Origin: Nocardioides sp.
GTDB lineage: Bacteria; Actinomycetota; Actinomycetes; Propionibacteriales; Nocardioidaceae
DNA: 5,655 nucleotides
Assembly (NCBI GenBank): GCA_031177735.1
Contig: JAPSKJ010000160.1
Span: forward strand, 1 to 5,655
Direction: 5' to 3'
Shown: positions 1 to 5,482 of the stretch, piece by piece
How the letters are laid out: the number at the start of each line of letters is the position of its first letter
Position numbering within the stretch: position 1 is the first letter of the stretch
Position numbers and translations under genes: made by a program
The notes under the pieces: model-generated
What the model was told of the DNA's origin: nothing
Database searches by the model: none
The model's input: only the letters and a program-made list of their open reading frames with translations

Positions 1-1911
1 GTTGAGGTACATCCCGATCGCCTGCGTGGCACCGGTCCAGTCCTCGTCCTCCATCGGCCGCCCGTCGACGTGCAGCCACACGATGTCGTTGAGGCGATCG
101 CCGTCGCCTCCGTCGGCGACCCGCACGTTGGTGCCGGTGAAGAAGCGCCTGCGCCGGAACGTCGGGTGCTCGTGGCGCAGCCGGGAGAGCGCCGCGGTGA
201 ACTCGACCAGCGGCTCGTCGGCCTCGTCCCAGCGCACCCAGGACAGCTCGTTGTCCTGGGCGTAGACGTTGTTGTTGCCCTGCTGCGTCCGGCCCAGCTC
301 GTCACCGTGCAGCAGCATGGGCACGCCCTGGGAGAGCAGCAGGGTGGCGAGGATGTTGCGCTGGGTCCGCGAGCGCAGGGCGAGCACGCCGGGGTCGTCG
401 GTCGGCCCCTCGACGCCGAAGTTCTGCGAGCGGTTGTGGGACTCGCCGTCGTTGTTGTCCTCGCCGTTGGCCTCGTTGTGCTTCTCCGCGTAGGAGACGA
501 GGTCGCGCAGCGTGAACCCGTCGTGCGCGGTGACGAAGTTGATGCTCGCCACCGGCCGTCGACCGGAGTGCTCGTAGAGGTCGGCGGAGCCGGCGATCCG
601 GCTGGCGAACTCACCCAGCGCGGGCTCGCCACGCCAGAAGTCGCGGACGGTGTCGCGGTACTTGCCGTTCCACTCCGTCCACTGCGGCGGGAAGCCGCCG
701 ACCTGGTAGCCGCCCGGGCCGATGTCCCACGGCTCGGCGATGAGCTTGACCTGGCTGACGACCGGGTCCTGCTGGACGAGCTCGAAGAAGGTGGCCAGCC
801 GGTCGACGTCGTAGAACTCACGCGCCAGCGTGGAGGCGAGGTCGAAGCGGAACCCGTCGACGTGCATCTCGGTGACCCAGTAGCGCAGCGAGTCCATGAT
901 CAGCTGCAACGCGTGCGGGTGGCGGACGTTGAGGCTGTTGCCGGTGCCCGTGTAGTCCATGTAGTAGCGCGGGTCGTCCTCGACCGTCCGGTAGTAGGCC
1001 AGGTTGTCGATGCCGCGCATGGACAGGGTCGGGCCGAGGTGGTTGCCCTCCGCGGTGTGGTTGTAGACGACGTCGAGGATGACCTCGATGCCAGCGGCGT
1101 GCAGCGCCTTGACCATCGCCTTGAACTCCTCGACCTGCTGGCCGAGCCCGCCGCCGGCGGCGCGCGTGGACGCGGAGTACTCCGCGTGCGGGGCGAAGAA
1201 GCCGAGGGTGTTGTAGCCCCAGTAGTTGCGCAGGCCCTTGTCGAGCAGGGTGCTGTCCTGCACGAACTGGTGCACGGGCATCAGCTCGATCGCGGTGACG
1301 CCCAGCTTGGTCAGGTGCTCGGTGATCGCCGGGTGCCCGATGGCGGCGTAGGTGCCGCGCAGCTCCTCAGGGATCTCCGGGTGGAGCCGGGTCAGCCCCT
1401 TGACGTGCGCCTCGTAGATCAGCGTGTCGTTGTAGGGGTAGTCGAGCCGACGGTCGCCCTCCCAGTCGAAGAACGGGTTGATGACCACGCCGTGGACCAT
1501 GTGGGCCGCCGAGTCGGCGTCGTTGCGCTCGTCGCTGTCCTCGGCGGCACCGAAGTGATAGCCGAAGAGGCTCTCGTCCCAGTCGATGTCGCCTGCGGTG
1601 GCCTTGGCGTAGGGGTCGAGCAGCAGCTTGTTGGGGTTGCAGCGCAGCCCCTGGGCGGGGTCCCAGGGTCCGTGCACGCGATAGCCGTAGCGCTGGCCCG
1701 GGCGGACCGCGGGCAGGTAGCAGTGCCAGACGAACGCGTCGACCTCCGCGAGCGGGATGCGCGTCTCGCGGTGCCCGCCGGGCGCGTCGGGGTCGGGGTC
1801 GAACAGGCACAGCTCGACGGCCTCGGCGACTTCGCTGAAGATGGCGAAGTTGGTGCCACTGCCGTCGAAGGTCGCTCCCAGCGGGTAGGCCCGGCCCGGC
1901 CAGACTTCCAT
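1..1911 (-). CDS. glgX: Glycogen debranching enzyme GlgX/TreX (3' end cut by window edge)
   Basis: This is a GH13 isoamylase-type enzyme that hydrolyses alpha-1,6 branch points of glycogen or limit dextrins in the cytoplasm. Translating the minus strand from the ATG at 1911 gives 637 uninterrupted residues. An N-terminal CBM48-like region (about residues 4-100, starting VWPGRAYPLGAT) precedes the catalytic barrel. The GH13 motifs are all present: DVVYNHT at 280-286, GFRFDLAS with nucleophile D357 (R355 two before it), AEPWD with acid/base E393, and TAHD with transition-state stabiliser D464. A GNNNVYAQDNELSW block, typical of GlgX, follows. The ATG is chosen because GAGGGGG lies 5 nt upstream and MEVWPG is a usual start; an in-frame TTG further up looks less likely. 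The family is about 700-720 residues, so roughly 70 C-terminal residues lie beyond the window. In mycobacteria the homologue (treX) precedes treY and treZ; whether that holds here cannot be seen. Identification is secure from motif order and near-continuous resemblance to mycobacterial GlgX. Confidence 0.97.
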   Translation of the reverse strand, partial: MEVWPGRAYPLGATFDGSGTNFAIFSEVAEAVELCLFDPDPDAPGGHRETRIPLAEVDAFVWHCYLPAVRPGQRYGYRVHGPWDPAQGLRCNPNKLLLDPYAKATAGDIDWDESLFGYHFGAAEDSDERNDADSAAHMVHGVVINPFFDWEGDRRLDYPYNDTLIYEAHVKGLTRLHPEIPEELRGTYAAIGHPAITEHLTKLGVTAIELMPVHQFVQDSTLLDKGLRNYWGYNTLGFFAPHAEYSASTRAAGGGLGQQVEEFKAMVKALHAAGIEVILDVVYNHTAEGNHLGPTLSMRGIDNLAYYRTVEDDPRYYMDYTGTGNSLNVRHPHALQLIMDSLRYWVTEMHVDGFRFDLASTLAREFYDVDRLATFFELVQQDPVVSQVKLIAEPWDIGPGGYQVGGFPPQWTEWNGKYRDTVRDFWRGEPALGEFASRIAGSADLYEHSGRRPVASINFVTAHDGFTLRDLVSYAEKHNEANGEDNNDGESHNRSQNFGVEGPTDDPGVLALRSRTQRNILATLLLSQGVPMLLHGDELGRTQQGNNNVYAQDNELSWVRWDEADEPLVEFTAALSRLRHEHPTFRRRRFFTGTNVRVADGGDGDRLNDIVWLHVDGRPMEDEDWTGATQAIGMYLN

Positions 1912-1916
1912 CGTGG

Positions 1917-1923
1917 CCCCCTC
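1917..1923 (-). promoter_or_regulatory. Ribosome binding site of glgX
   Basis: On the minus strand GAGGGGG is followed by 5 nt (CCACG) and then the ATG at 1911. This is a strong purine-rich Shine-Dalgarno-like site at normal spacing, and it decides the start in favour of this ATG. Confidence 0.7.
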
Positions 1924-2039
1924 GTGCGTCTCGATGGTCGAGTCGGTTGGATCGATCAAAGCACACCTTCTTCGAAAGAGCGTCCGGCTTCGCAGGGGTA
2001 CCCCGAGCCGTGGGCGCTAACCCCGTCCGGCCAGCCGAT

Positions 2040-2056
2040 CCGGCCGTCACGGCCGG
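2040..2056. promoter_or_regulatory. Perfect 17-bp inverted repeat, candidate operator of the MFS gene
   Basis: The arms CCGGCCGT (2040-2047) and ACGGCCGG (2049-2056) are exact reverse complements around a single central C. The repeat ends 32 bp before the MFS start codon, within or next to where its promoter should be. Efflux-pump genes are often controlled by TetR or MarR repressors that bind inverted repeats of this size. No regulator gene is visible in the window, and the GC-rich composition raises the chance of random palindromes, so the role is inference. Confidence 0.4.
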
Positions 2057-2077
2057 TGCGCGACGCCCAGGTCGGGT

Positions 2078-2084
2078 AAAGAGG
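2078..2084 (+). promoter_or_regulatory. Ribosome binding site of the MFS gene
   Basis: AAAGAGG ends 4 nt before the ATG at 2089, slightly close but usable. An ATG at 2102 is out of frame, and the in-frame GTG at 2122 has GAGG too near it, so 2089 is the best start. Confidence 0.5.
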
Positions 2085-2088
2085 CGGA

Positions 2089-3573
2089 ATGGGAGCGGAC
2101 GATGCAGGGTTGCCCGAGGATGTGAGCGCGCCCGAGACGAGTCCGGAGATCACCCGCGCGTCGGTGGGACTGCGCAGCGAGCGCGGTCCGGTGCTGCTGG
2201 CGATCATGCTGAGCGTCGGGCTGGTCGCCATCGACGCGACCATCCTCGCCACGGCGGTGCCCGCGGTCGTGGCCGATCTGGGCGGCTTCGAGCAGTTCCC
2301 CTGGCTGTTCTCGGTCTACCTGCTGGCCCAGGCGGTGACCGTTCCCCTCTACGGCAAGGTCGCCGACATGCTCGGTCGCAAGCCGGTGATGGTCCTCGGC
2401 ATCGGGCTGTTCGTGCTCGGCTCCCTGCTGTGCGGCCTGGCCTGGAGCATGACCTCGCTGATCGTCTTCCGCGCCGTCCAGGGCATCGGCGCGGGTGCCG
2501 TGCAGCCGATGGGCATGACGATCATGGGCGACATCTACTCCCTCGCCGAGCGGGCCAAGGCGCAGGGCTACATCGCCTCGGTCTGGGCCGCAGCCTCGCT
2601 GGTCGGCCCGACCCTCGGCGGGCTCTTCGCCGACTACGCCTCCTGGAGGTGGATCTTCTTCGTCAACCTCCCGCTCGGCCTGCTCGCCTGGTGGCTGATC
2701 CAGCGCAACTTCACCGAGACCGTCGAGCGGCGCTCTCACCGGGTCGACTACGCGGGCGCGACGCTGCTCACCGCGGGCGGCGTGCTGCTCCTGCTCGGCC
2801 TGCTCGAGGGCGGCCAGGGCTGGGCGTGGGACTCACCGACCAGCGTGGCCGTCTTCGCCACAGCCGCGGTGCTGCTGACCGCGTTCGTGCTGGTGGAGCG
2901 CCGAGCCGCCGAACCGGTGCTGCCGCTGTGGCTCTTCCGCGACCGGGTCATCGTCGTCACCAGCCTGGCGACCGGCGTCGTCGGGATGCTGATGATGGGG
3001 CTCTCCTCCTACGTGCCGATCTTCGCCCAGGGTGTGCTCGGCACCGGCGCGGTCATCGCCGGGCTGGCCCTGGCAGCGATGACCCTCGGCTGGCCGCTGG
3101 CCGCCTCGAACTCCGGACGGATCTACCTGCGCTACGGGTTCCGCACCTGCCTGCTGCTCGGCGCGATCGCCACCGTCGCCGGTGCCGCCCTGCTGCTCAC
3201 CGTCGACCGGCACAGCAGCGTGTGGTGGCTGGCGGTGCCCAACTTCGTGATGGGGATCGGCTTCGGGCTGGTCGCCAGCCCCGCGGTGATCGCCGCGCAG
3301 ACCTCGGTCAGCTGGGAGGACCGGGGCGTGACCACCGGCGCGAACATGTTCGCCCGCAGCATCGGCAGCGCCGTGGGGGTGGCGGTGTTCGGTGCCGTCG
3401 CCAACGCCGCCGTGCGCAGCCGGCTGGGCGAGACCGAGGCCGACCTGGAGCACCTGCCGGCCGGCGTGCTCGACCCGGCGATCCACGGGGTCTTCGTGGT
3501 GGCCGCCGCCGTCAGCGTCGTGCTGCTGCTCGCCGCGGTGGCGATGCCCCGGCACCGGGCGCCGTCGGCTTGA
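2089..3573 (+). CDS. MFS drug:H+ antiporter, DHA2 (EmrB/QacA-like) family, 14 helices
   Basis: This 494-residue inner-membrane protein is a proton-driven exporter; the substrate cannot be told from sequence. About 14 hydrophobic segments can be counted, which separates DHA2 from 12-helix DHA1 proteins. A polar tail of about 33 residues precedes helix 1. Helix 1 carries the DHA2 motif around D49 (AIDATILATAVPAV). Motif A, GKVADMLGRK, is at 89-98 between helices 2 and 3. Motif B, with R128 in FRAVQGIGAG, is in helix 4. The antiporter signature LVGPTLGG is at 171-178 in helix 5, followed by WRWIFFVNLPLG (186-197). The length fits the family (about 470-530). The gene is divergent from glgX and lies 45 bp upstream of the acyl-CoA dehydrogenase on the same strand, but that gene appears to have its own promoter. 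Export of an antibiotic, a metabolite or a lipid-like compound are all possible. The family call is secure; the role is not. Confidence 0.93.
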   Translation: MGADDAGLPEDVSAPETSPEITRASVGLRSERGPVLLAIMLSVGLVAIDATILATAVPAVVADLGGFEQFPWLFSVYLLAQAVTVPLYGKVADMLGRKPVMVLGIGLFVLGSLLCGLAWSMTSLIVFRAVQGIGAGAVQPMGMTIMGDIYSLAERAKAQGYIASVWAAASLVGPTLGGLFADYASWRWIFFVNLPLGLLAWWLIQRNFTETVERRSHRVDYAGATLLTAGGVLLLLGLLEGGQGWAWDSPTSVAVFATAAVLLTAFVLVERRAAEPVLPLWLFRDRVIVVTSLATGVVGMLMMGLSSYVPIFAQGVLGTGAVIAGLALAAMTLGWPLAASNSGRIYLRYGFRTCLLLGAIATVAGAALLLTVDRHSSVWWLAVPNFVMGIGFGLVASPAVIAAQTSVSWEDRGVTTGANMFARSIGSAVGVAVFGAVANAAVRSRLGETEADLEHLPAGVLDPAIHGVFVVAAAVSVVLLLAAVAMPRHRAPSA

Positions 3574-3583
3574 GCGTGGTCTA

Positions 3584-3597
3584 TTACCGATAGGTAA
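3584..3597. promoter_or_regulatory. Operator-like 14-bp palindrome before the acyl-CoA dehydrogenase
   Basis: TTACC (3584-3588) and GGTAA (3593-3597) are exact reverse complements flanking GATA. The site stands out as AT-rich in a GC-rich context and covers the proposed -35 hexamer. Its size and form suit a TetR-family repressor, the class that commonly controls fatty-acid catabolism genes in actinobacteria. Binding by such a protein is inferred; no regulator is encoded in the window. Confidence 0.5.
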
Positions 3598-3612
3598 CCA
3601 CCTCGCTAGGAT
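3584..3612 (+). promoter_or_regulatory. Probable leaderless promoter of the acyl-CoA dehydrogenase
   Basis: TAGGAT at 3607-3612 fits the actinobacterial -10 pattern TAnnnT. A weak -35 (TTACCG, 3584-3589) lies 17 bp upstream. Only 6 nt separate the -10 from the ATG at 3619, so transcription would begin at or next to the A of the start codon. Leaderless mRNAs with this spacing are common in actinobacteria. An alternative reading is that AGGA at 3608-3611 acts as a ribosome binding site 7 nt before the ATG in a transcript from further upstream. Confidence 0.55.
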
Positions 3613-3618
3613 GGCGTC

Positions 3619-4764
3619 ATGAAGCGCGATCTCTACGACGAGGACCACGAGGCCTTCCGGGCCTCGGTGAAGCAGTGGATCGACCGCTCGGTCCTGCCCG
3701 ACACCGACAAGCACATCGCCGACAAGGCGCTGCCGCGGGAGTTCTGGACCGAGGCCGGGGCCAACGGCTTCCTGGGCCTCTCGATCCCGGAGGAGTACGG
3801 CGGCGCCGGCGCCGAGGACTTCCGCTTCAACGCAGTGATCAACGAGGAGCTCGCCAAGGTCGGTGCCGCCTACCCGACCTGCTTCGGCATCCACTCCGAC
3901 ATCACGGTGCCCTACATCGTCGAGCTCGGCACCGAGGAGCAGAAGCAGCGCTGGCTGCCCGGTGCCGCCAGCGGGGAGATCCTCACCGCGATCGGCATGA
4001 CCGAGCCCAGCGGCGGCTCCGACCTCGCCGCGCTGCGCACCACCGCCGTGCGCGACGGCGACGAGTGGGTCATCAACGGCTCCAAGACCTTCATCACCAA
4101 CGGCTACAGCTGCGACCTCGTCATCACCGCCGTGCGCACCGACCCCGAGAGGGGCGCCAAGGGCATCACGCTCTTCGGCATCGAGGCGACCAAGGAGGGC
4201 TTCAGCCGCGGTCGCAAGCTCGACAAGGTCGGCATGGAGGAGTCCGACACCGCCGAGCTGTTCTTCGAGAACGTCCGGGTGAGCGACGCCGAGATCATCG
4301 GCGAGCTCAACATGGGCTTCATCCACATGATGCAGAAGCTCCCGCAGGAGCGGATCATCTGCTCGGTCGCCAACATCGCGCACGCCAAGCAGATCCTCGT
4401 CGAGACGCTGCAGTACGCCAAGGACCGCAAGGCGTTCGGCCAGTCCATCGGCAACTTCCAGCACAACAAGTTCCTGCTCGCCGAGCTGTTCACCCAGATC
4501 GAGGTCGCCGAGGCCTACATCGACAAGTGCGTCGCGGCCCACGCCGCGGGCGAGCTGACCGCCGTCGAGGCGGCCAAGGCCAAGTGGTGGTCCTCGCAGG
4601 TGCAGAGCGAGGTGCTCGACCACTGCGTCCAGATCCACGGCGGCTACGGCTTCATGAACGAGTACCGCGTCGCCCGGGCCTGGCGCGACGCCCGCGTCAC
4701 CAAGATCTGGGCCGGCTCCAACGAGATCATGAAGGAGCTCATCGGCCGCGACCTCGGCCTCTGA
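3619..4764 (+). CDS. Acyl-CoA dehydrogenase, long-chain (LCAD-like) type
   Basis: This 381-residue flavoenzyme should catalyse the FAD-dependent alpha,beta-dehydrogenation of an acyl-CoA, the first step of beta-oxidation, in the cytoplasm. Three domains follow in order: N-terminal helical (about 5-120), middle beta (about 123-218) and C-terminal helical (about 228-378). The flavin/substrate signature MTEPSGGSDL starts at M127. R270 lies in the FAD-contacting DRKAFG motif. In short- and medium-chain enzymes the catalytic base is the Glu of YEGT near the C-terminus; here that position is A365 in IWAGSNEIM. A Glu is instead present in LPQERI (E244), the position used by human long-chain acyl-CoA dehydrogenase and, in general location, isovaleryl-CoA dehydrogenase. 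The C-terminal ending IMKELIGRDLGL also resembles mammalian LCAD. The length is normal and the start is fixed by the promoter spacing. Substrate chain length or branching cannot be assigned with certainty. No electron-transfer flavoprotein gene is nearby. Confidence 0.94.
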   Translation: MKRDLYDEDHEAFRASVKQWIDRSVLPDTDKHIADKALPREFWTEAGANGFLGLSIPEEYGGAGAEDFRFNAVINEELAKVGAAYPTCFGIHSDITVPYIVELGTEEQKQRWLPGAASGEILTAIGMTEPSGGSDLAALRTTAVRDGDEWVINGSKTFITNGYSCDLVITAVRTDPERGAKGITLFGIEATKEGFSRGRKLDKVGMEESDTAELFFENVRVSDAEIIGELNMGFIHMMQKLPQERIICSVANIAHAKQILVETLQYAKDRKAFGQSIGNFQHNKFLLAELFTQIEVAEAYIDKCVAAHAAGELTAVEAAKAKWWSSQVQSEVLDHCVQIHGGYGFMNEYRVARAWRDARVTKIWAGSNEIMKELIGRDLGL

Positions 4765-4765
4765 C

Positions 4766-4784
4766 GTCACCGGGGATCGGTGAC
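4766..4784. terminator. Weak hairpin at the convergent gene ends
   Basis: GTCACCG (4766-4772) and CGGTGAC (4778-4784) form a 7-bp stem with a 5-nt loop. It starts 2 bp after the acyl-CoA dehydrogenase stop codon and overlaps the last codons of thpR. It has no T-tract on either side, so it would be at best a weak bidirectional terminator; chance pairing is possible. Confidence 0.3.
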
Positions 4785-5345
4785 CTCCCGACCGAGCGGG
4801 AAGGTCTCGAGCACCTCGTAGCGCGGCCGGCCCCGCGGCCCCTCGCCCAGGTGTGACTGCACCAGGGCCAGCTCCTCGACGGGCCAGTCGGGGCCGGCGT
4901 ACGCATCGAGGAGGCGCACCCACTTGGTCACCTCGGCCGGACGGCCCAGCCGGGCGAGGGTGACGTGCGGACGGAACCGCTGGCCGTCGACGCCGATGCC
5001 GCTCTTGCTGGCCGCGGCGCGGCAGCCGGTGGCGAGCCGGTCGAGCTCGGTGCGGCCGGCCTCGTCGAGCTCCAGCCCCGCCCACAGCACCCGTGCGCGG
5101 GCGACGTCGGGGAAGGCACCGCCGCCGGCGATCCGGCTGGTGAGGGGGGTACGCCGCCCGGCGGCCCGCCCGAGCCGCTCGATCAGCTCGTCGAGATGTC
5201 GGTCGGCGGCCTCGGCCATGAAGGCCAGGGTCACGTGGAACTCCGCGGCCCACCGGAACTCGCCGAAGTCCCGGCGCACGGCGAGGAACTCCTCGAGGTC
5301 CTCGACCACGTCATCGGGCGGGATCAGCGCAGCGAACAGTCGCAT
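4767..5345 (-). CDS. thpR: RNA 2',3'-cyclic phosphodiesterase (LigT/ThpR, 2H family)
   Basis: This is a 192-residue cytoplasmic protein of the 2H phosphoesterase superfamily, which opens 2',3'-cyclic phosphate ends of RNA; some relatives also show 2'-5' RNA ligase activity. Both catalytic HxT motifs are present: HVTL at 37-40 and HVTL at 127-130 (within FRPHVTLARL). The start MRLFAALIPP and the end LVQSHLGEGPRGRPRYEVLETFPLG are typical of the family, and the length is normal (about 180-200). The frame is open for a further 96 codons upstream, but that stretch crosses the repeats and pntB, so the ATG at 5345 is preferred. There is no good Shine-Dalgarno sequence before this ATG, but a -10-like box lies 7 nt upstream, which suggests a leaderless mRNA. 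The gene converges on the acyl-CoA dehydrogenase with a 2-bp gap. Its physiological RNA substrate in bacteria is not evident from context. Confidence 0.93.
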   Translation of the reverse strand: MRLFAALIPPDDVVEDLEEFLAVRRDFGEFRWAAEFHVTLAFMAEAADRHLDELIERLGRAAGRRTPLTSRIAGGGAFPDVARARVLWAGLELDEAGRTELDRLATGCRAAASKSGIGVDGQRFRPHVTLARLGRPAEVTKWVRLLDAYAGPDWPVEELALVQSHLGEGPRGRPRYEVLETFPLGREVTDPR

Positions 5346-5352
5346 GACGCCC

Positions 5353-5380
5353 AGTCTGCCGGGCCGGAAGGCGATGTAAC
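5353..5380 (-). promoter_or_regulatory. Possible leaderless promoter of thpR
   Basis: Reading the minus strand, GTTACA (5380-5375, 4 of 6 matches to TTGACA) is followed by a 16-bp spacer and CAGACT (5358-5353), then 7 nt to the ATG. The -10 starts with C instead of the usual T but keeps the A and final T of TAnnnT. The lack of a ribosome binding site supports a leaderless reading. Confidence 0.4.
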
Positions 5381-5394
5381 GCCCGGTTATCCCG

Positions 5395-5424
5395 ACCGGT
5401 GCGCCGCTGCGACGGCGCACCGGT
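5395..5424 (-). terminator. Strong GC-rich hairpin downstream of pntB
   Basis: ACCGGTGCGCCG (5395-5406) and CGGCGCACCGGT (5413-5424) pair perfectly over 12 bp around a 6-nt loop. The hairpin starts about 60 bp past the pntB stop and ends about 50 bp before the thpR start, a fitting place to end the pnt transcript. No U-tract follows on the minus strand, as is common for actinobacterial terminators, so termination could also be factor-dependent. Confidence 0.5.
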
Positions 5425-5472
5425 GCCGAGAGCGGCGCACCGGAGCCGACAGCGGCGCACCGGTGCCCCGGC
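5413..5472. repeat. Three tandem 20-bp repeats between pntB and thpR
   Basis: Copies begin at 5413, 5433 and 5453, each opening CGGCGCACCGG. The first 16 bases are identical in copies 1 and 3 except for the last; copy 2 differs at position 12 (A for T). Copies 1 and 2 share the tail form CCGASAG, while copy 3 diverges after position 16. Copies 1 and 3 contain the perfect palindrome GCACCGGTGC. A fourth, inverted partial copy lies at 5395-5406. The exact 20-bp period points to local duplication or to a protein-binding array; no coding capacity is apparent. Confidence 0.8.
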
Positions 5473-5482
5473 CCGCGGGCGG

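Larger units (their letters stand above)
1912..2088. promoter_or_regulatory. Divergent intergenic region between glgX and the MFS gene
   Basis: This 177-bp spacer must hold promoters for both divergent genes. The part nearest glgX (about 1951-1980) is locally AT-richer than the surroundings and contains TTCGAA at 1971-1976. TTTGAT, read on the minus strand in this stretch, is a possible -10 for glgX, but no good -35 sits at the right distance. A perfect 10-bp palindrome GGGGTACCCC lies at 1995-2004 and a 17-bp inverted repeat at 2040-2056. No convincing sigma-70-type promoter could be fixed for the MFS gene. Long reading frames crossing the region are shadows with no family resemblance. Confidence 0.6.

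Noticed and set aside
70..2079. A 669-codon plus-strand open frame opposite glgX
   Set aside because: It is a shadow of glgX: low-complexity Val/Ala/Gly/Arg/Asp-rich translation with no recognisable domain, produced by GC-rich third positions on the opposite strand.
2077..2082. TAAAGA as a leaderless -10 for the MFS gene, 6 nt before its ATG
   Set aside because: It lacks the nearly invariant final T of TAnnnT, and the same bases form a ribosome binding site.
1947..3593. A 548-codon plus-strand frame overlapping the MFS gene
   Set aside because: It is Arg/Gly/Ala-rich with no membrane segments; the 2089-3573 frame carries all MFS motifs.
3675..4856. A 393-codon plus-strand frame over the acyl-CoA dehydrogenase
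   Set aside because: It is an Arg-rich off-frame translation; the real enzyme reads in the frame starting at 3619.
2833..5253. An 806-codon minus-strand open frame running opposite the MFS and acyl-CoA dehydrogenase genes and into thpR
   Set aside because: The translation is low-complexity and His/Gly/Asp/Arg-rich without any motif, while the other frames hold clear, full-length families. It is an artefact of high GC.
5413..5472. CRISPR array
   Set aside because: The 20-bp units are directly adjacent without unique spacers, and there are no cas genes.
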